Of a stretch of 64,000 nucleotides of DNA, positions 25,901 to 40,900 are shown piece after piece. The notes below the pieces were generated by a model. That model saw only the letters and a list, made by a program, of their open reading frames with translations, made no database searches and was not told the DNA's origin. The DNA lies in NCBI GenBank assembly GCA_013399855.1, contig VXAY01006780.1:1625801-1689800 (forward strand). Direction: 5' to 3'. A program made the translations under genes and the position numbers. Source of the DNA: Oxyruncus cristatus (taxonomy: Eukaryota > Chordata > Aves > Passeriformes > Cotingidae). Every line of letters starts with the position of its first letter. The stretch's first letter is position 1.

Positions 25901-28900
25901 ACAAATCCTAAAGTATGTCTAGTTACTATTCATCAACGTACTAGTTCTGAGTCATAACACTTACCTCCAGAAGAGTCCTAGCAGTCTCAAGCAGCACATC
26001 AAATAGCCTTAGACAGACACCTCCCTTTCATCTGGTTTTAATTGAAATATCTTTTTTTTTTTTTTAAGGCATTTCTGGCTAGAAGAAATTTAAAGGAGAA
26101 ATGTCATGAGGCTTGTCCTCAGGCAAAGAATTGGTTTTCTGTCTTGGCTGACATTTGGATCCTTCTTAATGAGAACAGGGAAGGAAGGAGATGATCTGCC
26201 CAGGTGTTCTTAAATAGACATATGATTCCCATACCTGTTTCATCTCTCAGAGGAAGGAAGTGCTCCAGGTTTCATAAAACTTGAACTTGAGGTTCTGTCT
26301 TACACCTGCACAACATCTTGGAGCAGAACCAGGCATCCTGACTCAAACCAGAGAACCACCAAGCTGTGTGTTGTGTCAAATGACAGCTCCAAGAACTCCC
26401 AGGGGATGCAGGGACAGGCCGAGCTGGCAGGACTGCCTAACCCAGGCATCCATCCTAATGGCAGAGCTCTGTTCAACATTAGACTTTTGTCTAATCTCAT
26501 ATCTAATTAGATATTTGTCTAATTCCTTTTTAGACTCATGAAAGCTTTTGGTCTCCAGAATATCCCAAAGTTTAGCTGTGCCCTTGGTGAGCAAGTGCAG
26601 GTTTGTGTTGTAGAAACCACCCAACAAGTCAAACCACGCTCAAGGTTTGGAAGGCAGGGAATGACCATTCCCTATTTACCTCTCTGCAGCATTATGCTCA
26701 TCCCCCACCTTCTCCTGTCTCGAGAGTTGTGGTTTGTCTCACATATTTCATTTCCCCTTCAGAATTAATATGACCAATGACCCTTTCACTGACAATCTTC
26801 TGAACAAACCTCACACCAACACACTGTCAAGCATCTGGAAAAGTCAGTGTCACTTGTCTGGTAAATAATATACATTTCCCAACAGTCCATAATTATATAT
26901 TTATGTTCCCTATAATTACACATCTGCCTGTTGGTTGGCAATTAAGAAATTAAATCTGCTCTATGTAGCGTTTTGTTTCCATCAAACATAACCTCCCCAC
27001 CACTCATGACACACAACCTTGGGGAAAAGTAACAGGAATTCTTCTAGAGCTCTGGGAATGAGCAGCCATAGCTTGTTTTACTTTAGCAGTAGGGCAGCAA
27101 GTGCCAAGAATGTGACCCATCAGGGACTTTGAAGTTTGGGTTTGTTTAATGTTATATTTGTGTTACATGTTTTGAAACTGCTCAGGCTTCCTCAGGCAGA
27201 TGTGAGCTCTCCTCTCCTGTCCTGTTGGGGACACAGAGAGAACAGAGCACAACAAGGTCTCAGTGTGAGGAGTCATAAAATGGGTTGGTTTGGGAGAAAC
27301 CTTAAAGTTCATCTCATTCCACCCCCTGCCATGGGCAGGGACACCTCTACTAGCCCAGCTTGCTCCAAGCCCTGTCCAACCTGGCCTTGGACACTCCCAA
27401 GGATGGAGCAGCCACAGCTTCTCCGGACAACCTTTCCCAGTGCCTCACCAACCACTCATAGTCCCCTGTCCTCCTCAATAGACTGGGCACCTGGGGCTTT
27501 GTGACCCACTCAGCCACATCCAGGCAGGAAAATAGCCCAGCAGGACATTAATTCGTCTCCCTCCTGTGCCACTACACAGCAGAGTGACCTACTTTGATCC
27601 TAGGAACAAAAAAGTTTTAAAGAATGTAGGAATTCAAAAGCTTTTCATCCTGACATCCTCATCCACAGCAGAAAACACTCTGAAAGTGATTTCACCTCCT
27701 TGATGGCCCCTTAGTATCTTTTACGATATATATGAAGATCAACCTTATAACTGGTTCATGTGTTGTGCTGTGCACCTTCATTTTCATATAAAATATTGGA
27801 ACCAGTACTTCCTAGCTCATAACCTGAAAGTACAGTCTTTTATTACAAGATGCATCTTTTTCTCCCTGTGTGAATCAAGGCATTGGTTACAAAGCACCAG
27901 GTCATGTTTTGAGAGTGATGTAAAAAGTCACCTGTTAAGAGTTTGAGTAGGTAGAAGTCAGGGTTGGAGGAGTTATAGACAGATCATATAACAATAGAAG
28001 TTTAAAGCTGAGCTGTCAGACATAGATGGACCTTCCTCCACTCACCAGTAGCAAGTGATGCACCAAAACCAATCAAGACTGAAGATTCAGAGCCCTTGAT
28101 ATCTTTTATTTAGTCTTGCCTGTTCATTTACTCATCTTTGAAGTCATGGCTGGTTACTGATGGTCACTGGGAAATTTGCAACATGAGGGAGTGATTTCTG
28201 GTGATCAGAGCAATTGCTGAAGGTAAATTCAGCTATACCTCGAATTAAAATTAAATTAGGCTTATAGATTAGATTAATTTCCCCTGACTGAGGGTTAAGC
28301 CTGGCAACTGCTTGTGCCTTTTTTGTTGAAGGCAACAAAAAGTTAGAAATTTAAAAAAAAAAAAACAAAACACATCACTCCCTTGTGGGAGAAGGAAAGA
28401 ACAGGAAGTTTTTGAAAAGATTAAATCTAATCTTGCATTTCACCAGCAGCATTTCATAGAGATTTCCTCTAAAAGCCATTAATGAACCAGAGCCTTGCAA
28501 TGCTCCCATAATGTTGCTCTGGTTTTAGAGAGGGAAACTGGGCCACAGAGTGGAGGTGGGTTTTTAAAGTCACAAGAGCCAAAATGCCCCTTAGAACCAG
28601 TTTCCAGTCCTGTGCTTTGCCTGCTAAGGGTCCTTGCTTGATTAAAGCACAGGATTGTTCAACATGAAAATAAGCTACCCTCTTATACTGGTAATTTCTT
28701 TCAAAGCCCTTTCATTTTATTCTTTATTTCCCTTCAGCAGCTTCTAACAGCTCTGTAGGAGCTCAGAGCAGTGCAGGCTCCACTCAGCGCCTCTTTCTCA
28801 CATGAGAATTATGCCCTGAACTTTCCAGCTCTTTAATCCCTGTGATCCTAGGCATCAGCTAAAACCCCAAAATGCACCACAGCAGCTTAAAAACACCTCT

Positions 28901-31900
28901 AACTCCTTAATCATCTTCTTACATTCTGCCACACTCAGAAACAGGACCTGGTGCCCCTTTTCCCAAAGAGGTTCACCCCTTTCTCCTGTTAAACCCTTGG
29001 GAGACACTCACCCTGTTGTGGAACTTGGCACTGCGATAGTATTTGGGAGACAAGTTGAAGACTGTGTAGTGGTCGGGATGTCTGGAATCCAAAAACGTCC
29101 TTACATCTTCAATGTGGTTCCTGAATCCCAGCTCCACGCCTTCAGCCGGAAAAGACATCACTAGGAAAGCAAGGAGAAGTCAGCCCGAGCCTTTATGTAA
29201 TTGTGGGATACTACAGGTTGTATTTATTCACTAAGCAGCACTTACCTATGATTCTTGAGGTAATGTAAGAAATATCCAGCTCCCCCTTAGTGTAACTAAA
29301 AGAAGACAAAGCAGGAGACAGACGTTACAAGAGCAGCACATTAGAGGAATCAGAAGAGTGCTTTCCCACAAAAATCTGCTTATCACACAAGGAAAAATGA
29401 TCTTAAATATAGCTCTTAAGAAGAGGGAGCAAATGGCTTCCTGCAGACAGTGACCCAGCCTTCCTATCTATACGTGCAAATAACTGGCTGCAGGACTGCA
29501 AAAAAGGTCCCTTTCCCCTTTTGTTGTTAATTTTCAGTGCCAGTTTTCAGGAGAAATCTCTGGTAGTTTGCCACTTTGCAGATCCCTCAAAGCCTGTGAG
29601 GTCTTGCATGCTTTAAGTTTCTTTAATTTCTTGTAGCCCTGTATCCCTTGGAGGTGGGCAGGGAGCCAAGCGCAGGGGCGCCCACGCCAGCAGAGTCACT
29701 AAAGCAAAGTCATCTCAGTCCTTTCTTAGATTCAAAAGGTGGATTTAGTGATGGGAACATCAGCAAGTAGAGCCTCAAGAGAGGGCATGGATATGAGCCA
29801 GTTTTCAGTGAAAAAATATTCAAGTGGTAGTTGAGTAGAAGGACCCCACAGGGAATCCTCCAGGAACTGGAGACCAAGTGCTCCACTTACACTAGGAAGG
29901 GGATGCTCATTTACTGTGAAGCTTAGATTGTTTTACTTTGGATTTCCTGCTTCCTTGTGGTCAAATACCAATTATGAGACAGAATCAAAGAAGCCACTTG
30001 TGATTTTCACCTCCTTCCTTCATTGTGTTCCCTGGGAGTTGTGCTGTGCTATTCACTTGGCATCTGGGACTGGCACTTTGCAGCCAGTGGTTTTACCTGC
30101 TTCAGCTGTACTGTACCTGGCAACAGACTGCATGACCTTGGAAGATGTGTCTTTCAGGGTATCCTTCAGGTTATCCTTCAAATTGCTGAAGAGTCTCCCT
30201 GCTCCTCCTTTCACCATATCTAGCAAGCCTCCCCCATAGCTGGACTCCATGTCTGGTGATGAGGCACCTTCAAGTACAACAAAATCAAAGGCAACATCAC
30301 TTATTTGGAACAAACCCACCGAGCCAACAGTCCTACTGCTCTGGTCAGACCTGACATATTCACAGGGGCTCTGTTAAGAGAAGGGGAAAGCGGGTTTACT
30401 GATCAAAGTCAAGACTTCCCAGAGATGAGGGATGGCACGTTCTTGCCAGCTGAGCTCAGAAAGCAGTCTTAAGATGCACCAGGGGTGGTTTAGGTTGGAC
30501 TTTGGGAAGAAATTCTTCACAGAAAGGGTGATTAGACATTGGAAGGGGCTGTCCAGGAGGGTGATAGAGCCTGCAGTTGTTCAAGAAACCACTGGATGTG
30601 GCACTCAGTGCCATTGCCTGGTTGACAAGGTGGTGTTGGGTCATAGGTTGGACCTGATGATCTCAGAGGTCTTTTCCAACCTAATTGATTCTGTGATTCT
30701 GTGATCTTTAAGATCCCTTCAAATCCAAGCCATTCTATGATTCTAAACTCCCACACCTCTCCAGCCGACCCAAAGCAAGACCAGCTCTTCAGCATGAAGT
30801 TGATTTGTTGGTAACAACCAAGACCAAAACAACAATGATCTCCACAGGGGTAAGAAAAAGACCCTCACTAGTTTATACAACACTANGTTGTCCAGCCCAA
30901 ATCATTCTATGATTCTATGATAAAATGGTATTTTAATTGCTTATCAACTATAAATTAGGCTCTTGACTACTTAAAAAAATTGCTTTCTGTTCACTAGGCC
31001 TCAACTATTTTGATCTTAACAAATTTTAACTACATTAATTATATACATTTGTTACCTCATCATGTCTGGTTCTAGAGCATGAGTGGTGTTAGATACACAC
31101 TACTGAAATATTGCTCACATCATCATCATCACCATAAGAAATATTCCAGAGGCATTCAGAATATTAAAAAACGTGAAAAAATCCCACTGATTTACTCTGT
31201 AGATTACCAAACCCATTTAAATGGCATTCACCCTTTCAAACCTGCAGTGAGATATGAATAAATCCTTAAACTGGAGATTCCATGGGCAAAGTGATGTTAT
31301 TTACTCCCCAGTGCTTAATGGACTCTGATGCCATGATCCACATGCACCTCACCCCTGTGCTAGACTGGTAAATTTAGAGGCCACCTCTTCTCCTTTGCAC
31401 TCTGCCAGCTTTAGAACAGACAACACCTTCTCAAGGTACAGTGATAATTTCTTTTGCCAAAGTACTTGCAAATCCTCACTTCAAATATGATTAAAGAAAA
31501 AGAGAAAGAAAAAGAGAAAGAAAAAAATCAAACTAGCTCGTTGTCTTCGAAGTATGGAATCAGTGTTAGATCTCTCCTCAAAAAGTTTGTTTTCATGTTA
31601 CTCCGTGTTAGAAGAGCCGGGGGTGGAAGGAGGAGGAGATGTTCAAAAGGGACTTTCAGTTCTGCAGGTCAACTTTTAACAGAAAGGAAGGCAGAAAGGT
31701 GGTAGCTTGGAACATGGAAAAGGGGACAAACGGATCAGAGGGCTGATGGCTCTGGACATATTCTTACACTTGGAAGTGCTGTAGGAGAGGACAGAAAGGC
31801 TTCAAGAGTACAGAAAACCTAGAATCTTCAGAAATCCATCTGAAGGTTTAGAAAAAGGGAGAGAGGAGGAGAAACAGGGAGAATTAAAATTTCACTGTAT

Positions 31901-34900
31901 TTCCTGAAAGAACCCATTCATTCCCAAGTTTAGTGTGCACACTAAAGCAGAGGAACAGAAAGGATGGCTAATGAAGAAACACAGCACCAGAACAGGGAGG
32001 GTTGAGCCCCACATCCCACACATCTTCCTTGGACACCAGCCACCTCGCAGGCATCACCACCACTGCCACTGCACATCCCCAAGCCGTGGCCAGGGACAGC
32101 TTTGTTTGCTCTTATTGAGAGCAAGAGTCCTGAGAAAAGAGCAGCTGAGTTGTCCCTCCAACCCCTGGCCAGCCTGCAGGGACTGTGATCTATGCTGTGG
32201 CACAAGAAGAACCAAGGACACTCCCTGAGGTGGAAGGGATGATCCAGTGGCTGCTCCCTCTCTGGAGGAGCAGGAAGGAAGGTCAGGTTTCTCTAGTAGA
32301 TAAGGTAATCACCAGGAGCTTGGTCAGGTGGTGAGTGAGCAGCTCAGTAGCATTTCCCTGCTTGGAAAGATCTTCCTACCAGACCCAGAAGGTGAACCCA
32401 GAAGAGAGAAACTGTTCTTTCCCTCAGCACGAAAGCAAAGGGCACATTTTCTATTGAAATGAAATGCCCAAGGCACACGATACCTCCTCCTTCTCCTTTA
32501 TCCCGTCAGGAACTGCATCACAGGTGCTTATTTGCTTATGCTGTGACCAAAGTCAAAATTAAAACTCACAGACCCCACACAAGCCCCAGAAGCATCTCCC
32601 AAGGAGAACTTAGAGCACCTTCCAGCACCTAAAGGGGATCCAAGAGAGCTGGAGAGGGACTTTGGACAACGGATGGAGGGACAGGGAAAGGGGGAATGGC
32701 TTCCCACTGCGAGAGGGCAGGGTTAGATATGGGAATACTGGAAGGAATAGTTGGCTGGTGAGGCCCTGGCACGGGTTGCCCAGAGCAGCTGTGGCTGCCC
32801 CAACCCTGGAAGTGGGCGGGGCTTGGAGCAACCTGAGACAGTGGAAGGAGTCCCTGTCCATGGCAGGGAGTGGGATGGGATGAGCCTTAAGGTCCCTTCC
32901 AACCCAAACCATTCTGTGATCCTGTGGCTCTGGTAGGTCAAGAACAGGAGCTCACAACCCTATCTGCATGGAAATAGTTTGCTGCAAGTTATTAATGCAG
33001 GAGCTGCCACAGGAGTTGGAGTTGCTGCCTGGAAGACTCACTACGGAGAATCAGCCTCCATGTAAATGAGCTGCACCTTGTTCCTTGCAGGATAAGAACC
33101 CTTTATTCACCCAGTTATTGGATACTCCCCAAAGGGCTCAGTGAGAACTGTGCTTCTGACCTGCATTTGTAGCACATGTTTCCGTGGGATCTCTTACTAA
33201 GGAACTTTTAACCCAGAAGTTCTACTGCAAAGAGGGCTCTTCCTGACCAGCTCTGTTCAGTGATGGCAAGGATGACCTCACTGAGGTGCTTCAAGTCACT
33301 GGGGCAGTGTGGACAAGAGGCAGCTTCATCCACGGGGTTGATGAGGTGAAGTTTGGATTTGTTCTGGAGGAAGGACTTGCTCTGACCCGATGCCTCCCCC
33401 GAGAAGAGACTATTTTGTGTTCAGAATAAACCTCCAGTAGCCACCAAATACAGCAACAATCTGCTGCATTTCCTTACAAACTAAAACATCCTGTAGCAGC
33501 ATCCTGGCATGGTCCTTCCTCAACAGCAGCCAAGGGATGGGATTCCAGCTGAAAGAGCCCTTGCTGACAGCACCAGCCTTGTGTTGCACAGGATGGGAGC
33601 TGGAGAGCATAGAAATCTTGATTAAAGCACTTGAGTGCTCTCCTGGCTGATTTTACAGCATATCAGGAGAAGGATGTGCAGTGCAGGGGAAGAACATCTC
33701 CCAGGGCAGAGAGAGCTTCAGAGGAGAAGGCTGTGACCACTGGGGGAGTTAGGAGGGAGGTGCTGCTGTACAGGAATGGCTGAGGGTGGTTCCCCTGCCT
33801 GCTGTCCCACCATGACCTGCTCACTAAAGACACTAGTGTTACAGCAGCACCTGCAGTGCTTCCCCAGGACAGCTCTGAGGTGCTGGGAGCTTACAGACCC
33901 TGATACTTGTTATTGTCAAAAGAGACCCATTGTCAGCTGTCTTTCCTTAACAGGGCCAATCCATCAGTGTATGTATCAGCCAGCCTAGGAAACGCATGTT
34001 CTGCACAGGAAGAGGGAAAGAAACTGTGCTGTATCCAGAGGGGAAATATCCACCTCCTCCCTACCCCCACAGAGGAATCCCTCACTTCAAATCCCCTCAC
34101 TGCAGTCCCATGAGTAGTGTTTGTGCTTATCCTCAAAAGAAAAGACACTTAAACCAGTCCAGCTTTCAATACTGGGTTTTGGGGCCAGTCCAGCTTCAAA
34201 TACTGGGTTTTGGGGCCAGAAATGGGTGAATGAAGCAAAGGTGACTCTGAGTGATTGGGGTATTTCGGCCCTGCCACCATCACCTGCCCACGGAGGGTTT
34301 GCAGGGGACCACAGAGGGACCAGAAACAAAGGGTCACACACTGCCACCAGCTGATGGAGATGCTCACTGGTTGGAACCAGTGAGAAATTCCTGATTTTGA
34401 AGCTTTCCCTGCAAAATCTGCACTCTGTGGTCCTCGTCTACCTGGGGAGGTACCTGAACACCAACCATGCCCTAGGCAACCCACAAACCCTAACAACCAC
34501 AGGGAATGAATTCCAGCTCTCCAGAGAACCAGGGAGAAAATGAGCCGACATTTAAAAGGCATTTAAAACTCTGTCAGTCTGAATATTTATGCTGATGAAG
34601 CAATTCTGAGCTTGAGAGCAGGGAGGTGAAAGCAAGACGTCTAGAAATTGAAGATCAGCAGGGAAGGACTGTGTTTCATAGGTTACTTAGCGGGAGTAAA
34701 CAGACCTTTTTTGCCTGTAAAGGGCAGACAAAAAGCAGACATGAAACCATAGGAAAGGAAGCAGGTTTCCCTCAGTCTGCCCAAACTATATGTAATGGTA
34801 TCTTCAATGTCAAATGATAAATTTTTGCTCAGAGAGCTACTGCCTGTGCTTTCTTTAGGGATGCAGTGAGGAAAGAGATAAGTATTCCCTGTTCCTTATC

Positions 34901-37900
34901 TTAGAATCATAGAATGGTTTGGGTTGGGAGGGACCTTAAAGCCCATCTCATTCCAATCCCCACTGCCATGTATAAAAGCATTAAAGCCTCTACCTCCCAC
35001 CCTCCCAAAATAGTGGTTTGGGAGTATTAAATACCCCTCTGTATTCTCTTCCAGTGGTACCAAAAGATCCTGACACTACAATGAGAAAAAACTTGTTTGC
35101 TGCTGTGTACATGTCCCAAATGCCACATTTCTGGAAGTTTTTAACTGCTCTCTGCAGTGATCTCCCGCCTCACAGCTATTTCTGGGAGGAAGGAAGGGTT
35201 GTTTGCTTGTTTTGTCCCCAGAGACTCTTACCCAGGCACGGTGTGAGAGGGGAGCACAGTGGAGATCACCCTGTGCCTTGGAAGAAATGGCCCTTTTAAA
35301 GTTCCCTGTGCTGGAAGAAGTCGAGGCTACTGTTGTTGTGGCCTTAACAACAAAGCCTGGATTGTTTTTAAGGAACACTCAACAAAAAAAAAGATACTAT
35401 TTGTGCCTCTGCCTCCCCCATCAGCCCCGCCAGCCAGCGGAGGAGCAGCACAGCTCACGTTCCTCCCACACGCAGCTCTCCCAGCAGAGCTGGGAATGTG
35501 GGACGTGCTTTCCCACCAGCATTAAGGGATAGAAAGCTGCTACAACCCCATCATCATATTTATGGGCTTTCCCTTAGCATTGCAATGTGAGGAGGAGAGG
35601 AGGAGAAGCCCCGGGGCAGGAATTCCTGCAATAGCTGGTATTGGAGCATCCTTTTGTAGGTACATCGTGTATGGGGGGGTATGGTGTGCAAAAAATGGAG
35701 AAACAGCCCAGACTACTCAGGCAGAGCAGAGTCACAGATCCCTGGGTATCCTCAGCATTCCCAACTCCTGCCATTCCCCACATTCCATCTTTCAGGGGAT
35801 TGCAAAACAATCCAGACATCACTGGAGGAGTTTAAACTCCTGTGTCCAGGGGCAGGGTGGCAGGAGTTCTAATTGCCAATCTCCGGGCAGGTGGCTCCTT
35901 GGATCCAGTGAGATCCAAGGGCTTCATTTGCCAGCCAGGCTTGGAGCAACCTGATCTAGTGTCCCTGCCCCTGGCAGGGTGTAGAACTGGATGAATTTTA
36001 AGGTCCCTCCCAATCCAAAGCAGTGATTCCATGATTCTAACTATGTTTTAAGAGCACAATCTCAGTGTCCTGAAGCCCAAACCTTCCTTCCAGCTCATAC
36101 CTCTCATCTGGACAGCTAAGATTTATCACATTTAATCAAATTCTCCAAACCATCTATGCTGTTATAGGCACTTGGATCCTCTCTTAGATCAGATTTTGCC
36201 TGAGTGTCAGAATTACATCAGCTCTCTAGTAGTCACTGGGTGGTGTTTTGCAAAGGGACCGGGGAAAAATTATCAGCAGCAGAAGCTGCTAAAACAGCAA
36301 TAAAGGGGCATTCACAGGAAAAGAAACCTCTTGTACCTGCAGAAATTACTTGGAAAGTTCCTCAGACTCACACCCCCCCTGAAGACTGATTTTTTTTCTC
36401 GTTTTTTAGCTACCAGTCTCATCTGTCCCCTCCTCCACCACTGTCCCAGATTCCTAGAAGAGTTAGATTCCCTACAAAGCTGAGCACAGATATCTTAAAG
36501 TGTTATTCCATAAAAACAGCCAAACACGTGCAGAGTAGAACTGCAGGACAACAGCAGCAGAACAGCCTCCAATCATTGAATAATCCCGTCACTGAGACCC
36601 CCAAGCCCAGGTTTCGCTCATGCTGACACTTTAGGGAACCACTGTGCAAGTGCAAGGCTGCTTTAGGGAATGTAATCCCCAAGAAAAAAGGTTAAAGCTC
36701 CTAGAATTGATTTCAGCATGGACAAAGGGAAGCTTAAGATCAGGTTATAATGATGTTTGGACTCTCTAGGGGCACAGGGAAGTAGAAGATGCATCATGAG
36801 CCAAGGAACCTAATGCAAGATAAGGGCTCATCAGATCCCAAATCATATGAGATTATAAACTGTGTTATGTCTCATCCCCAAAACCTGTGTGGTTTGGCTG
36901 TTTAGCAAGAAGTGTATTAACAATGAAACTGATGAAGACAAGACCCAGCAGTTCTTGAGCACAAGGGAAAAGCTGGATTCGCCAGAGGTGAGTCCCCCAG
37001 AGCACAGCCAGCTCCAACGGGAGGGTATAGAGCAGAATCCCAGAATCCCAGAATGGTTTGGGTTGGGAGGGACCTTAAAGCCCATCTAGTTCCACCCCCT
37101 GCCATGGGCAGAGACACCTTACACTAGCCCAGGTTGCTCCAAGCCCCTTCCAACCTGGCCTTGGACATTTCCAGGGATGGGGCAGCCACAGCTTCTCTGG
37201 GCAACCTGTGCCAGGGCCTCCCCACCCTCACAGCCAAGAATTCCTTCCCAATATCCCATCTAACCCTGCCCTCTGGCAGGGAATGGCAGCAGGAAGCCAT
37301 TCCCCCTTGTCCTGTCCCTCCAGGCCCTTGTCCAAAGGGTAAAGCCAGAATATTTCTTTCCTAAGCTGGCAAGCAGCATGAGACGCATCCCCAGCATCAC
37401 ATCTTCAACAATTTATTCAACTGAGGAAGTAGTTGGGACTTTTTTAGTTGTTGTTTGGGTTTGGTTTTTCTTACTGCAGCTTTCCAGCAATTAGCTGGTA
37501 CTGCTCCATCCAGGCCTTTTGCCTGGAGTAGATGGAAACTGCCTCAAAACAGGTGTAGGTTGGATACTGGGAAAATCTCTTCCTGGAAAGGGTTGTCCAG
37601 CCCTGGCACAGCTGCCCAGGGCAGTGGTGAAGTCCCCATCCCTGGAGGGATTTCAAAGCCATGTGGATGTGGCACTTGGGGACATGGGGCAGTGGTGGCT
37701 TTGCCAGTGCTGGGTTGGACTTGGTGGTCTCAGAGGGCTTTTCCAACGTGAGCAATTCCATGATTCTGTGGGTTCCTTCTGCTGTTGGGCAACACAGGGT
37801 CCCAGACCTCCCTGGGGAAGCTCTGGGAGCCGCTGGCAGCACACTGCAGGGTAGAGGAGCTCAAGAACCTCTTTTTGTGCTTTGCTATGACAAAATTGTA

Positions 37901-40900
37901 GAACTAATATTGCATGAGCTCAAGGCTTTTTATCCAAAGGTTCATTTGAGACTGCTTAAATGTAAATCTCATGGAAATGTGAAGAATTAAGGTATTTCTG
38001 CTTTTACTTGAGAAATAGTCACTAAGGAGTGCTGCTTGTGCCATCAACCAAACAATGTGGAGGATTTACACAAAGAGGGGGGGTTGCTCCCTTTTTGAGA
38101 AGAGCAGTGATATTGAGAGGGGAGAGAGGGAATTACCCCCCAGTATCTGCCAAATTTGTTCCATTTGTTATGTATTTGCCCCTGTGAAGCTCATACTACA
38201 GTGAACAAACTGCAGGCAGGGCCACCAGCACAAACCATGAAATCCGTCTTTGAGGTTGATTGACGTTGTCTCCATTTCTCCTCCCTGTCAAAACAACTAA
38301 AAAAAGACAAGACTCCTGCCAGCACCAAATCATTCAAGTGTCCAAAACACACCAAGCAAACAAAAGAGTTGTTAAACTGAACCTCCCCATTTGAAAATGC
38401 AGCGAGGAGAGAACACAAGACAACATTGTCAGCCCCGCTCTTTGTCCCTGTGCCAGTGACATGGAGATGTCTCTCTTCTGACTCAGTGAAAAGGAATCAC
38501 CAGAGTACAAGAGATTATGTTTGCAAGTGTAAAACAGTTGAAGAAATCTCAACTTCAACACTTGCAATTTATTTCAAATGCTTCTCTTTCGCAGCTACTC
38601 TGCCTGAGGAAGCACAAGCAAGTCTATCCCCCGAGTGTTTAAAAGCTATTTTCTATATTATCTAGATTATAAACACCACAGAAGAGCACAGAAAGAGGGT
38701 TTTTTCCCCTTTCATAACATCTATTCTTGCTGTTACTTTTATATCTTATTTCCTAGAACCTCTTCTTCTTTCAGTGCTCAGCCAGCTGCTAAGAAAGCTG
38801 GCAGAATGCTAAGAAAGTATTGAATGCCACAGCAAAAACCCAAATAAATTGCTTCTTCACTGCCTGTTTCTCATCTTGTGAGTGCTTCCAGCAACTTAAA
38901 AATAAAGAGACAAAAGCAGTGCTACACTGATGCTCTTCTTGGAATCTGCTTTTTGAACTCTCAGTGTTTTGTGTCCTGTGAACTTCAGCTTCAGCTCAAG
39001 TCTCTCTTTGATCCTCCCTCCCCTCCATCCTCAGACCTTCAACCCCAGTCCAGCACATTTTCTGGAGGAACTGGCAGTTACCAGTAACACACAGTAACAC
39101 GTGCTGTGATCCTTCTAGCATAGTCCGTGGAATTTCTCAAGCACAGCCACTGGACACAACCTGGGGGAGACCTTAGAGCCCCTTCCAGTGCCTAAAGGGG
39201 CTCCAGGAGAGCCAAAGAAGGACTTTGGACAAGGGCCTGGATGGACAGGACAAGGGGGAATGGCTTCCCACTGCCAGAGGGCAGGGTTAGGTGGGATAAT
39301 GGGAATAAATTCCTCTCTGTGAGGATGGTGAGGGGTTGGAATGGAATTCCCAGAGAAGCTGTGGCTGGCCCATCCCTGAAAGTGTCCAAGTTCAGGTTGG
39401 AAGGGGCTTGGAGCAACTTGGGATAGTGGAAGGTGTCCCTGCCTATGGCAGGGGTATGATGAGATGAGCTTTGAGGTCCCACCCAGCCCAAACCATTCTG
39501 GGATTCTATGGCAGGGTCAGAGCCCCTCTGGGCCAGCTCCCTGTCCAGCCATGAGGAGATCCTGCCTTCCAGCAGCAACCCCCTCCCACACAGAGCATGC
39601 TCATGGTTCCTGGCTTTTGTTTCTTTTCCCTCTCCACACTAAGCAATACCAATCCAAAAGGATATTATGCCAATAATCATAAGCACTGGGAAGTTACAGC
39701 AAAGCTGTAACCTCTCATTATTTTCCTTGTAAGAAGCTGTTTATAACACTGTGAGTCTGCATTAGAGAGGATGCTTTAAGGTCTAATACTGTGCATTAGC
39801 TTAAAGAAATTAATAGAAAAGCCCAACATGAGCCCACTTTCTCAGCTCATGTGAGTTACTGTCACTGCAGAGACAATAAATACAGCCACTTCTGGTAAAC
39901 CAGTAGCAATTTGCCCCAGAATTGCCAGTACGTGGCCTTGAGCACAAATCCTCACCCACCCAACATCCCTAGTTGCTCACTGTTAACCTGCACACACATC
40001 TCCCACACAGCAAAGGGCAGTTTTCTACGCCCAGAGAGCAATGCCCAGGTGCAGAGGGAATTTAAGATGTGGGGAGAGAAGAGGAAGATTTGATTGTCCA
40101 ACTCTTTAACTTCATTGAGTGTGGTCTTTAACTGCAGAGATGTGGCCAGCAGGACCAGGGCAGTGACCATCCCCTGTCCCTGGCACTGGTGAGGCCACAT
40201 TGAAACCTGGGGCCAGTTCTGGGCCCCTCACAAGAGAGACGCTGAGGGGCTGGAGTGTGTTCAGGGAAGGGAACACAGCTGGGGAAGGGTCTGGAGCATG
40301 AGGAGCGGCAGAGGGAGCTGGGGGGAGCTCAGTCTGGAGCCTTGGCAGTGCTGGGGAATGGTTGGACTTTGTGGTCTCAGTGTCCCCCATCCCCTGGTGA
40401 CACAGTTGTACCTCCAGACTGTTCCACTCCTCAACCGCCAACAGCTCAGGCAGCAGCTGTTCTACCCCACAGGAAACCATTATTTAAAATCAGGAAAAAA
40501 ACCCAAAACGTAAGGACAGTCAGGTAACTGGGAAGGACATAAAGAGCTCAGATTTGGCCACGGCACCTCAAGGATTTCACCTGCCAGATCTGACTCCTAA
40601 TTACTCAGAGAAGAGGCTCCCCTGCCCACCAAAACCCAGCAGCACAGCTCCCCTCCACTGATATGTGTCACCAATTTATCTCACCCTTCTCCTTCACAAG
40701 GAATTCAGGTCTCTTTTCCCAGTTAAAATGTGCTCTACCACTGCCCATCTTGGGAGTTTCAACTTTGGCATCATTTGTGAGAAGATTCTCAAACATTTAT
40801 AATATGAATCTATTCTCTACTTGAAAGAAAAAAACCCAAAACACAGGGGTGGGTGGTGGTTTTTCTTTTCTCCTACTAAGCCAAAATCCAGCCATCTTAT

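Larger units (their letters stand above)
22917..29011 (-). other. DNAJC6 introns 4 and 5
   Basis: Two larger introns (22917-25234 and 25358-29011). They contain CR1 fragments near 23711, 24750 and 27270 and otherwise unique AT-leaning sequence. No additional exon recognised. Confidence 0.8.
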